From Pseudomonadota bacterium (GTDB lineage: Bacteria > Pseudomonadota > Alphaproteobacteria > Sphingomonadales > Sphingomonadaceae), in NCBI GenBank assembly GCA_023413015.1, contig JAEZQR010000026.1, forward strand, positions 1-5,759: a stretch of 5,759 bases of DNA, read 5' to 3'. Below the pieces are notes generated by a model, which was not told the origin of the DNA, did no database searches, and saw nothing but the letters and a program-made list of their open reading frames with translations. Of the stretch, positions 1-5,499 are shown in pieces (the first letter of the stretch is position 1; every line of letters begins with the position of its first letter). A program made the position numbers and the translations under genes.

Positions 1-230
1 GCACGATGCGCCTCATCCAGCTCTGGTATGGCAACGACCGCGCGCCGACCGCGCAGATGATGTACCAGAGCTTCGCCGCCGCGCCGGAGGCGGCGCTCGC
101 CAGCCTGCTCGCCGGGCCGCTCTACGATCGCTTCGGCGCCCTCGGCTATCTCGGCATGGTGGGGCTTGCCGTGGTCGGCGTCCTGCTGTCGCTTCGCCTC
201 CGCAGGGCGCCCGCGCCGGCTTACGCCTAG
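1..230 (+). CDS. Major facilitator superfamily transporter, C-terminal fragment
   Basis: The gene enters from the left edge and only its last 75 or so residues are visible; the ATG at position 6 is internal, because the frame is open to the edge. The fragment reads as the end of a 12-helix MFS permease. A stretch of small residues (AALASLLAGPLYDRFG) resembles TM11 with the following loop; the DRFG turn is common in MFS loops. A last hydrophobic helix (GYLGMVGLAVVGVLLSL) is followed by a short basic, Ala/Pro-rich cytoplasmic tail. The general style resembles the sugar or phenylpropionate-type MFS_1-like permeases, but the substrate cannot be told from this part. Its TAG stop (228-230) overlaps the stop of the convergent gene on the other strand. 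Family call is fairly sure; substrate unknown. Confidence 0.75.
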   Translation, partial: TMRLIQLWYGNDRAPTAQMMYQSFAAAPEAALASLLAGPLYDRFGALGYLGMVGLAVVGVLLSLRLRRAPAPAYA

Positions 231-598
231 GCTTCCTGCCGGGTCCCGCGCGGGCCGGCGCCCGGCTCGTCGTCCTGCCACTGCAGGCCGAGCTCGGCGC
301 CGAGCTTCTCGACGTCGTAGCGGATATCGCTGACAGCCGCGAAGCCGAGGGCGGTCAGCTTGGCATCGAGGCTCTGGCCGTCCTCGCGTGCGATCCGGCC
401 GAAGTCGCGGACCATTGCCTCGGGCGAACCGGCGGACCGGATCTGCCGCTGGATGTCCTCCAGCCGCGCCTGCAGCGCCCGCACGTCGTCGCGCTGGTGC
501 GGCGGGAAGCTGTCGGGATTGGTCTCTAGCACGGGTCGGAACAGCTGCGCGTCCATGAAAGCCATCAGGCGCTGCGCTTCGGCGGTCACCGTCATCAC
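227..598 (-). CDS. Uncharacterised 123-aa soluble helical protein
   Basis: I do not recognise this protein. It is soluble, has no signal peptide, membrane segment or cysteine, and looks mostly alpha-helical. A charged central stretch at about residues 37-56 (DDVRALQARLEDIQRQIRSA) could form a short coiled coil, and the tail after residue 108 is acidic then Gly/Pro/Arg-rich and probably disordered. Start choice: GTG at 598 lies 7 bases after a GAGG Shine-Dalgarno-like motif and overlaps the upstream stop as GTGA; the next codon, ATG at 595, overlaps the same stop as TGATG and gives 122 aa. Either start implies translational coupling to the 71-aa gene upstream, so the two are probably co-expressed. 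Its TAG stop overlaps that of the convergent MFS gene. Real gene likely; function unknown. Confidence 0.72.
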   Translation of the reverse strand: MMTVTAEAQRLMAFMDAQLFRPVLETNPDSFPPHQRDDVRALQARLEDIQRQIRSAGSPEAMVRDFGRIAREDGQSLDAKLTALGFAAVSDIRYDVEKLGAELGLQWQDDEPGAGPRGTRQEA

Positions 599-810
599 TT
601 GTCACCCTCACCGCTGCCGCGAATATTCTTCTCGTCGCCCTGATCGTTGGCGCGGATCGCAGCCGAATCGATATCCTTGCTGCCGAGCTTCGACTTGTTG
701 GGCGTCGTGGGCGGCTTCTGCGCTTCCGCGCCGTGCTGGCCGAGATCGGCGCCGACGCCGCGGTCGCGGCGGCCGGGCGTGGTATCGTTCATGTTCGTCG
801 GGTTCGCCAT
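595..810 (-). CDS. Uncharacterised 71-aa hydrophilic, probably disordered protein
   Basis: No family recognised. The product contains no Cys, Phe, Trp or Tyr and very few large hydrophobic residues. It is rich in Asn, Asp, Gly, Lys, Pro and Thr, so it is predicted to be intrinsically disordered. The start is well supported: AGGAG ends 6 bases before the ATG at 810 (minus-strand reading GAAGAGGAGCGGAGA then ATG). An in-frame Met at residue 7 is a weaker alternative. Its TGA stop (597-595) overlaps the start of the 123-aa gene, the arrangement typical of coupled translation. Another frame across the same bases (starting at 844) is Arg-rich, has no comparable ribosome-binding site and looks like a shadow. 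Small polar proteins of this composition are often stress-related in alphaproteobacteria, but nothing here proves that role. Confidence 0.7.
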   Translation of the reverse strand: MANPTNMNDTTPGRRDRGVGADLGQHGAEAQKPPTTPNKSKLGSKDIDSAAIRANDQGDEKNIRGSGEGDK

Positions 811-842
811 TCTCCGCTCCTCTTCGGTCAGGGAGACCGGTC

Positions 843-869
843 AACGAACCTGACGCCTGATGGTTTGTT
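843..869. repeat. Inverted repeat, 8-bp arms, possible operator
   Basis: AACGAACC (843-850) and GGTTTGTT (862-869) are complementary at 7 of 8 positions, and the odd pair is G-T. They are separated by 11 bases and centred at about 856. The centre-to-centre spacing of the arms, 19 bases, is close to two helical turns, which suits a dimeric regulator in the divergent control region. It could equally fold as an RNA hairpin if transcription starts upstream. No regulator gene is visible nearby, so the role is inference. Confidence 0.3.
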
Positions 870-914
870 CGTCCCGTGAAACGGGCGAGGGATCAGGCCG
901 GCCGGCGGCGTATC

Positions 915-934
915 CGGATGACAGGAGGCATCCG
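915..934 (+). promoter_or_regulatory. Hairpin presenting the ribosome-binding site of the 31-codon gene
   Basis: CGGATG (915-920) and CATCCG (929-934) form a perfect 6-bp stem. The 8-base loop, ACAGGAGG (921-928), is exactly the Shine-Dalgarno sequence. The 3' arm of the stem is the whole 6-base spacer and abuts the ATG at 935. In RNA this would display AGGAGG in an apical loop next to the start codon. The repeat is seen directly; an effect on translation is inference. The ACAGGA in the loop resembles the core of a CsrA/RsmA site, but most alphaproteobacteria are thought to lack CsrA. Confidence 0.55.
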
Positions 935-1030
935 ATGAACCGTTTCGGCGAATGGCTCTGCGATCACGTGCCGCTGGTTTCGATGCTGCTCGTGGCCGTG
1001 ATGCTGGGGGCGTTCGCGGCGGCCGGCTGA
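935..1030 (+). CDS. 31-aa probable single-pass membrane small protein
   Basis: A small gene with no family that I recognise. The ATG at 935 is preceded by a perfect AGGAGG (923-928) at a 6-base spacing, the best ribosome-binding site in the window. The product begins with a polar, mildly amphipathic segment (MNRFGEWLCDHVP, one Cys at residue 9). Residues 14-31 are continuously hydrophobic (LVSMLLVAVMLGAFAAAG), enough for one short transmembrane helix. The N-terminus carries only one basic residue (Arg3) against Glu6 and Asp10, so it does not look like a classic signal peptide. The TGA stop lies in the loop of a strong hairpin at 1017-1040. It faces parC tail to tail, 13 bases away. The combination of Shine-Dalgarno, membrane-type product and closing hairpin supports a real gene; function unknown. 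Confidence 0.62.
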   Translation: MNRFGEWLCDHVPLVSMLLVAVMLGAFAAAG

Positions 1031-1040
1031 CCGGCCGCCG
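1017..1040. terminator. Perfect 10-bp GC hairpin between convergent genes, probable bidirectional terminator
   Basis: CGGCGGCCGG (1017-1026) and CCGGCCGCCG (1031-1040) are perfectly complementary around a 4-base CTGA loop that contains the stop codon of the 31-codon gene. The hairpin lies between two converging stops and starts 3 bases after the parC stop, the usual place for a shared terminator. Neither strand shows a run of T after the stem, so it is not a canonical intrinsic terminator. It may work with Rho or mainly protect the 3' ends. Confidence 0.5.
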
Positions 1041-1043
1041 TCC

Positions 1044-3290
1044 TCAGGCGAAGCGGTTGTCGCGCGGGAAGCCCACCGGCGGCAGGCGGCCGGCCTGCGC
1101 CCGGTCGCCGAGCCAATCGGTCAGGTCCGTCTCGGTACGGGTGCGGTCGCCCTTGCCGCCCATCGTCCAGGACAGGCCGTCGGCCAGCTTGAACGCCATC
1201 GCATCCGACAGGCCGCCGTCCTTGTACCGCTGGAGCGTCACGCCCTGGCCGCGGCTCAGCTCGACCACCTGGCTCAAGGGGAAGACGAGCAGCTTGCGGT
1301 TGTCGCCGATCGCCGCGACATGGTCGGCCTCCGCCGGGATCGGGCGCACCACCTTCAGCTTGGCGCCGGCCTTCGGAACCATCACCTGCCGGCCCTTCTT
1401 GGTCTCGGCGAGCACGTCGCCCGCGCCGATCACGAAGCCCTTGCCGTCGCTTGCCGCCAGCAGCAGCCGCGTGTTCGGCATATAGGCGAACAGCTCGACG
1501 ATCTCGGCCGACGCTTCCATGTCCACCATCAGGCGGATCGGCTCGCCGAAGCCGCGCCCGCCGGGCAGCCGGTCGGCGCCCAGCGTGTAGAAGCGGCCGT
1601 TGTCGGCGGCGACGACGATCTTGTCGGTGGTCTGCGCGTGGAAGGCGAACGCCGGGCCGTCGCCCTCCTTGAACTTCGCCGCCTCGGCCGACGCCAGCTC
1701 AACATGGCCCTTCATCGCGCGCACCCAGCCCTTGGCCGAGCAGATGACAGTGATCGGCTCGCGCTCGATCATCGCCTCGAGCGGGATATCGATCACCGAC
1801 GGCGCGTCGGCAAACAGCGAGCGGCGGCGGCCCAGCTCGGTCTCGGGGCCGTAGCGGGCGCGAAGCTGTGCGAGATCGGCCTTCACCCGGTCGCGCTGCT
1901 TCTTCGGGCTGCCGAGCAGCGCACGCAGCGAACCGGCCTCCTTGGTCAGCGCCTTGTTCTCGCGGACGATCTCCATCTCCTCAAGCTTGCGCAACGACCG
2001 CAGGCGCATGTTGAGGATCGCTTCCGCCTGCCGGTCGGTCAGGCCGAAAGTCTTCATCAGCTCCTGCTTTGGCTCGTCCTCCTCGCGGATGATGCGGATC
2101 ACTTCGTCGAGGTTGAGGTAGGCGATCAGGAAGCCGGCGAGCAGCTCCAGCCGGTCCTCGATCTTCTGCAGCCGGTATTGCGCGCGCGCGACCAGCACCT
2201 CGATCTGGTGGTCGATATAGGCGGCGAGCGCATCCTTGAGGCTCATGACGCGCGGCGTGCGCGTCTTGTCGAGCACGTTGAGGTTCAAGGGAAAGCGCGT
2301 CTCGAGGTCGGTGAGCTTGAACAGGCTCTCCATCAGCACGTTCGGATCGACGTTCCGCGACTTGGGCTCGAGCACCAGCCGGATCTCGGCATCGGACTCG
2401 TCGCGCACGTCCTCCAGGATCGGCAGCTTCTTCTCCGTGATGAGCGCGGCGATCTCCTCGATCAGCTTGCTCTTCTGCACCTGGAAGGGGATCTCGCTGA
2501 TGACGATGTACCAGCCGCCGCCCTTCACATCGATCTTCTCCCACTTGGCGCGCAGGCGGAAGGCGCCACGGCCGGTGGAATAGGCCTCGCGGATCGAGGC
2601 CTTCGACTCGATGATCGTGCCGCCGGTCGGGAAGTCGGGGCCGGGGACGAGCGCCAGCAGCTCGTCGGTGCCGGCTTCCGGATTGTCGATCAGCAGCGTG
2701 GCGGCGTCGATCAGCTCGGCGACGTTGTGCGGCGGGATCGAGGTCGCCATGCCGACCGCGATGCCGGCCGCGCCATTCGCCAGCAGGTTGGGGAAGAGCG
2801 CCGGGAAGACCTCGGGCTCCTCGTCCTCGCCGTTGTAGGTGGTGCGGAAGGGGACGCAGGCCTCGTCGAGCCCGTCCATCAGCTCGGCCGCCGCCGCCGT
2901 CAGCCGCGCCTCGGTGTAGCGCATCGCGGCGGCGTTATCGCCGTCGATGTTGCCGAAGTTGCCCTGGCCGTCGACCAGCGGGTAGCGCAGCGCGAAGGTC
3001 TGCGCGAGGCGCACCAGCGCGTCATACACCGACTGGTCGCCGTGCGGGTGATATTTACCGATCACGTCGCCGACGACGCGGGCGCACTTCTTGTAGCCGG
3101 CGGCCGGGTCGAGCTTGAGCAGCCGCATCGCCCACAGCAGGCGGCGGTGCACCGGCTTCAGGCCGTCGCGCACGTCAGGCAGCGAGCGCGCCGTGATCGT
3201 CGACAGCGCGTAGACGAGATAGCGGTCGCTCAGCGCCTCGGCGAAAGGCGTCTCGATGATACGGTCGTGGGTATCGTGGATATCGGTCAT
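1044..3290 (-). CDS. parC: DNA topoisomerase IV subunit A (ParC)
   Basis: ParC is the DNA cleavage subunit of topoisomerase IV, which with ParE unlinks daughter chromosomes and relaxes supercoils. At 748 aa it has the family's usual length. Residues 1-500 are the breakage-reunion core: winged helix with the HPHGD motif (81-85), catalytic Arg124-Tyr125 in AAMRYTEARLT, the conserved LVDGQGNFGN (105-114), tower, and a coiled coil near 365-480. Residues 510-725 are the DNA-wrapping beta-pinwheel, with blades marked by GGRGFGE (577-583), KKGRQVM (631-637) and RGQGVTLQRY (680-689). The full GyrA box is absent, which supports ParC over GyrA. The quinolone-contact positions equivalent to E. coli Ser80 and Glu84 are Gln86 and Asp90. 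The start is dictated by the N-terminus (IIETPFAEALSDRYLVYALSTI), but its Shine-Dalgarno, AGGA only 2 bases from ATG, is poorly spaced. Confidence 0.96.
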   Translation of the reverse strand: MTDIHDTHDRIIETPFAEALSDRYLVYALSTITARSLPDVRDGLKPVHRRLLWAMRLLKLDPAAGYKKCARVVGDVIGKYHPHGDQSVYDALVRLAQTFALRYPLVDGQGNFGNIDGDNAAAMRYTEARLTAAAAELMDGLDEACVPFRTTYNGEDEEPEVFPALFPNLLANGAAGIAVGMATSIPPHNVAELIDAATLLIDNPEAGTDELLALVPGPDFPTGGTIIESKASIREAYSTGRGAFRLRAKWEKIDVKGGGWYIVISEIPFQVQKSKLIEEIAALITEKKLPILEDVRDESDAEIRLVLEPKSRNVDPNVLMESLFKLTDLETRFPLNLNVLDKTRTPRVMSLKDALAAYIDHQIEVLVARAQYRLQKIEDRLELLAGFLIAYLNLDEVIRIIREEDEPKQELMKTFGLTDRQAEAILNMRLRSLRKLEEMEIVRENKALTKEAGSLRALLGSPKKQRDRVKADLAQLRARYGPETELGRRRSLFADAPSVIDIPLEAMIEREPITVICSAKGWVRAMKGHVELASAEAAKFKEGDGPAFAFHAQTTDKIVVAADNGRFYTLGADRLPGGRGFGEPIRLMVDMEASAEIVELFAYMPNTRLLLAASDGKGFVIGAGDVLAETKKGRQVMVPKAGAKLKVVRPIPAEADHVAAIGDNRKLLVFPLSQVVELSRGQGVTLQRYKDGGLSDAMAFKLADGLSWTMGGKGDRTRTETDLTDWLGDRAQAGRLPPVGFPRDNRFA

Positions 3291-3361
3291 GGTCCTGCAG
3301 ATATAGGAAATCCGCAGGCTAAAGCCTAGTGAAAGTTCGTGTTTTGTTCAGCGCAGCCGCA
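3291..3361 (-). promoter_or_regulatory. 71-base gap before parC, possible parC promoter
   Basis: This gap lies between the FadL-type gene and parC on the same strand and is noticeably more AT-rich than its surroundings. On the minus strand TATATC (3305-3300) could be a -10 element. If so, transcription would start only about 4-7 bases before the parC ATG and give a nearly leaderless message, which would fit the poorly spaced Shine-Dalgarno. No good -35 hexamer stands 16-18 bases upstream. A short dyad AGGCT-AA-AGCCT (3316-3327) could be a weak hairpin ending the upstream transcript or an operator; it has no T run. Confidence 0.3.
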
Positions 3362-4648
3362 TCAGAAACGCGCGGCGACCGACAGCGCGACCGCGTTCAC
3401 ATGGCCGCTGTTCTGCGACACCGTCCGTACGGTGGTGAGCGCCGGCGTGCCGATGAACAGCGGGTCGGTGCGGTCGATCGGCTCCTTCGTCACGAACACA
3501 TGCGCGTAGGAGAGATTGGCTTCGAGGTTTCGCCAGCGCAGGGTCGCGCCCGCGGTCGCCCAGGTGCGGTCTCCGTCCGGCACGCGCGTCGTGCGGAACG
3601 CGTCGCGCGTCGGCGTCTTGTCGTAGGCGGTTCCCGCGCGCAGCGTCAGGCTGGGTGAAACGTCGTACTCGACGGCGCCGTGCACACCCCAGGTGTCCTT
3701 GTAGTTCTGCTCGGACACGGTCGTCGCACCGCCGACGGGCCGTACCTCGATGCGGTCGAACACCGACCAGTTGTACCAGTTGGCGCTGGCGAGGAAGCGC
3801 AGCGGACGGTCAGCGCCGACCACGGCGCTCACCGTCGCGATGTCAGGCGTGGTGATGGGCGCACGAGCGAAGCGGGTACTGTTCGCTGCAGCCAGCGGCC
3901 CGAGCAGGCCGGAGATGGTCAGCCGCCCGCCCAGATTATGCTCGATGCGCGATCGGTAATGGGCGCCCACACGCACCGTACCGAGGTCGGCGAGCACGCC
4001 GGCGTTCCAGCCGAACGAAAGGTCGTCGCCCTTCAGGCGCAACAGCCCGTCGGGCAGCAGCGGAGAGAGGTTGGGCAGCGCGTTCGTCAGCTCGGCATCG
4101 ATCGTCTGAATGTCGAAGCCGGCTCCGATCGAGAGGCGATCGGAAAGCGCATAGGCGACGCTCGGCTGGATATTGATCGTCTTAAGGTCAGAACGGATCG
4201 AGTCGTAGCGCCCGAACCAGTTAGGATCGTAGACGACCTTGAGACCGAAGGGCGAAGAGACGCCGATACCGAACCACAGTGGGCCATCGTTGACGCGGAA
4301 GGCGCCATAGGCGGCCGGCACCAGGACAGGATTGTCGAACGGATTGCCGCCGTTGCCGCCGCCGGTCGGGATGGGCGTCGCCAACCCCGGAACGGTGCGG
4401 GTCGACCCGCGATCCGCCTGCGCGCTCTGGACGAACAGGGCATGCACACCGCCAGTGATCGAGCTGCCCGGCAGCCGCGCCATGCCGGCGGGATTGAAGA
4501 AGACGGTCGACGCATCGGTCGCTGCCGCCGCCTCGCCGGCGAATGCGCGCCCGAGGCCCAGGGGCGACTGCTCCTGAAGATAGAAACCGCCGGCCGAAAC
4601 CGGAGCCGCGACCAATGCCCAGGGGAGGGCGACAAGCAACCTGCGCAT
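3362..4648 (-). CDS. FadL/OmpP1/TodX-family outer-membrane transport protein
   Basis: The family forms 14-stranded outer-membrane barrels that let hydrophobic compounds such as long-chain fatty acids or aromatic hydrocarbons in by lateral diffusion. Evidence: a signal peptide at residues 1-19 (Arg2-Arg3, hydrophobic core, cleavage after APVSA). The mature start, GGFYLQEQSPLGLGRAFAGE, is typical of the FadL plug domain, and STVFFNPAGMARL carries the conserved NPAGM (52-56). Many alternating beta strands follow, and the protein ends in Arg-Phe, the terminal aromatic used in barrel assembly. The length, 428 aa, is close to E. coli FadL. A Gly/Asn-rich loop (GGGNGGNPFDNP, about 97-108) is an extracellular-loop candidate. 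The start lies 15 bases after the recO stop with only a weak GGGCGCGG ribosome-binding site, suggesting co-transcription and re-initiation. Substrate is unknown, so no symbol is given. Confidence 0.9.
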   Translation of the reverse strand: MRRLLVALPWALVAAPVSAGGFYLQEQSPLGLGRAFAGEAAAATDASTVFFNPAGMARLPGSSITGGVHALFVQSAQADRGSTRTVPGLATPIPTGGGNGGNPFDNPVLVPAAYGAFRVNDGPLWFGIGVSSPFGLKVVYDPNWFGRYDSIRSDLKTINIQPSVAYALSDRLSIGAGFDIQTIDAELTNALPNLSPLLPDGLLRLKGDDLSFGWNAGVLADLGTVRVGAHYRSRIEHNLGGRLTISGLLGPLAAANSTRFARAPITTPDIATVSAVVGADRPLRFLASANWYNWSVFDRIEVRPVGGATTVSEQNYKDTWGVHGAVEYDVSPSLTLRAGTAYDKTPTRDAFRTTRVPDGDRTWATAGATLRWRNLEANLSYAHVFVTKEPIDRTDPLFIGTPALTTVRTVSQNSGHVNAVALSVAARF

Positions 4649-4663
4649 ACCGCGCCCGACAAA

Positions 4664-5422
4664 TCAGGCGGGCGAAAGTTCCGCGTCCAGCAATTGCCCG
4701 CCGATCCGGTTTACCAGCCGCTCGCGCGCGGCCAGCATTTCGGCCCGGCGGCCCTGGTTCAGCAGGTCGCGCTCGAGGAAGTAGCCGGTGGTCTTCAGCC
4801 CATCGGCGATCTCCTCCCAGCTCGGCGTGCCGCCCTTGCCGCGCAGGAAGGCGGGAAGGGGAAGCAGGCGCGCGGCATAGGGGAGGCCGGCCCCGCGGCT
4901 CACCGCCTTCGACGACTTGGGGCTGACGTAGACGAGATCGTCCTTGGCGCCGGTCGCGGCGCATTCGGTGAGGTCGAGGCCGAAGCCGAGCTTTTCGAGC
5001 AGCAGCAGCTCGTAGCGCACCAGCCCCGCGATCCACAGGCGCGGATCGTCGGCATGGTCCATCACGTCGAGCAGGCCCGAGAGCGCGGCGTAGAGCTGTG
5101 GCTGCGCCAGCCCTTCAGCAAGCGTCGCCGCAGTCAGGCTGCACAGCCACTCGATGCCCGGCGCGGTGAGCCGGTCCATCGCCAGCGTCGCGCGCGAGCG
5201 CAGCAGCTCGATGCTCGCGGCCGGCATCTGCTCGTCGACACGCGCGCGCAGGTTCGCCTGCACCAGATTGCCCGGCTGCAGCACGGGACGCAGCTTGCGC
5301 GACCGCCCGCCGCGCACATAGCCGGCAACGAGCCCCGCCGACGGCGTGAACAGCCGCACGACCGCCCCATGCTCGCCATGCGGCAGCACCGCGCAAACGA
5401 TGGCTTCATCGGTGAGATTCAT
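4664..5422 (-). CDS. recO: DNA repair protein RecO
   Basis: RecO anneals single strands and, with RecR, helps load RecA on SSB-coated gaps in the RecF pathway of recombinational repair. The 252-aa protein has the usual size and order: an N-terminal OB fold (about 1-80) containing the conserved YVRGGRSRKLRPVLQPGNLVQ run (35-55), then a helical C-terminal domain with RYELLLLEKLGFGLDLTECAATG (136-158). The zinc site found in some RecO proteins is reduced to one cysteine, Cys154, so metal binding is unlikely; E. coli RecO also lacks a full site. The ATG at 5422 matches the family N-terminus (DEAIVCAVLPHGEHGAVVRLF), yet no Shine-Dalgarno precedes it (CATATTCTTCCT then ATG). It follows era by 77 bases, and the FadL-type gene starts 15 bases after its stop in the same frame. 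Confidence 0.93.
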   Translation of the reverse strand: MNLTDEAIVCAVLPHGEHGAVVRLFTPSAGLVAGYVRGGRSRKLRPVLQPGNLVQANLRARVDEQMPAASIELLRSRATLAMDRLTAPGIEWLCSLTAATLAEGLAQPQLYAALSGLLDVMDHADDPRLWIAGLVRYELLLLEKLGFGLDLTECAATGAKDDLVYVSPKSSKAVSRGAGLPYAARLLPLPAFLRGKGGTPSWEEIADGLKTTGYFLERDLLNQGRRAEMLAARERLVNRIGGQLLDAELSPA

Positions 5423-5499
5423 AGGAAGAATATGGGGTGAGAAGCCCCAAATTACGAGCTTTTCCGCCTCTCAAGCAGGTGACAGGCCGGGCTCCTGAG
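5423..5499 (-). promoter_or_regulatory. era-recO spacer with a hairpin beside the recO start
   Basis: In the 77 bases between the era stop and the recO ATG, TGGGG and CCCCA (5433-5437 and 5445-5449) form a perfect 5-bp stem with a 7-base loop. In the mRNA it is followed by AUAUUCUUCCU and the start codon. This could be a weak attenuator-like terminator or simply a structured leader. TTGAGA (5474-5469, minus strand) resembles a -35 element, but the nearest -10-like TAATTT is only 14 bases away, so I do not call a promoter. No Shine-Dalgarno is visible for recO. Confidence 0.3.

Larger units (their letters stand above)
811..934. promoter_or_regulatory. Divergent intergenic control region
   Basis: This 124-base segment separates the minus-strand 71-aa/123-aa pair from the plus-strand 31-codon gene, so promoters for both should lie here. 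I see no convincing sigma-70 pair on either strand. A TTGACC at 843-838 on the minus strand has no -10 partner at the right distance. The visible structure consists of an inverted repeat at 843-869, a CCCGT-GAA-ACGGG hairpin at 873-885, a GC-rich GGCCGGCC palindrome at 896-903 and the ribosome-binding-site hairpin at 915-934. Promoter function is inferred from gene orientation only. Confidence 0.5.

Noticed and set aside
608..844. Alternative 78-aa minus-strand frame overlapping the 71-aa gene
   Set aside because: It has no comparable ribosome-binding site and is extremely Arg-rich, as expected for an off-frame reading; the 71-aa frame has AGGAG at proper spacing and a coupled downstream start.
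845..869. A GGAAC-N16-CGTT-like match (CGAAC, then TGTT) suggesting an EcfG general-stress promoter for the small gene
   Set aside because: Two of nine consensus bases mismatch. With two spacings, both strands and 124 bases, a rough equal-base estimate gives about 0.7 such hits by chance, so it is not evidence.
952..1485. A 177-codon plus-strand frame crossing the small gene and the parC 3' end
   Set aside because: It is antisense to parC for most of its length, lacks a ribosome-binding site, and overlaps the better-supported 31-codon frame.
1320..3329. A 669-codon open frame on the plus strand opposite parC
   Set aside because: It is antisense to a clear ParC; the product is a His/Arg/Leu/Ala-rich mirror of the GC-rich parC codons without recognisable domains.
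4649..4666. Possible stop-codon readthrough joining RecO to the porin, since both share a frame
   Set aside because: The porin has its own N-terminal signal peptide that must be at the start of a protein to work; a fusion would bury it.
3680..5440. A 586-codon plus-strand frame spanning the FadL-type gene and recO
   Set aside because: recO and the porin gene happen to share one reading frame (TGA plus 5 codons apart), so the same antisense frame stays open across both. The translation is low-complexity and has no domain.
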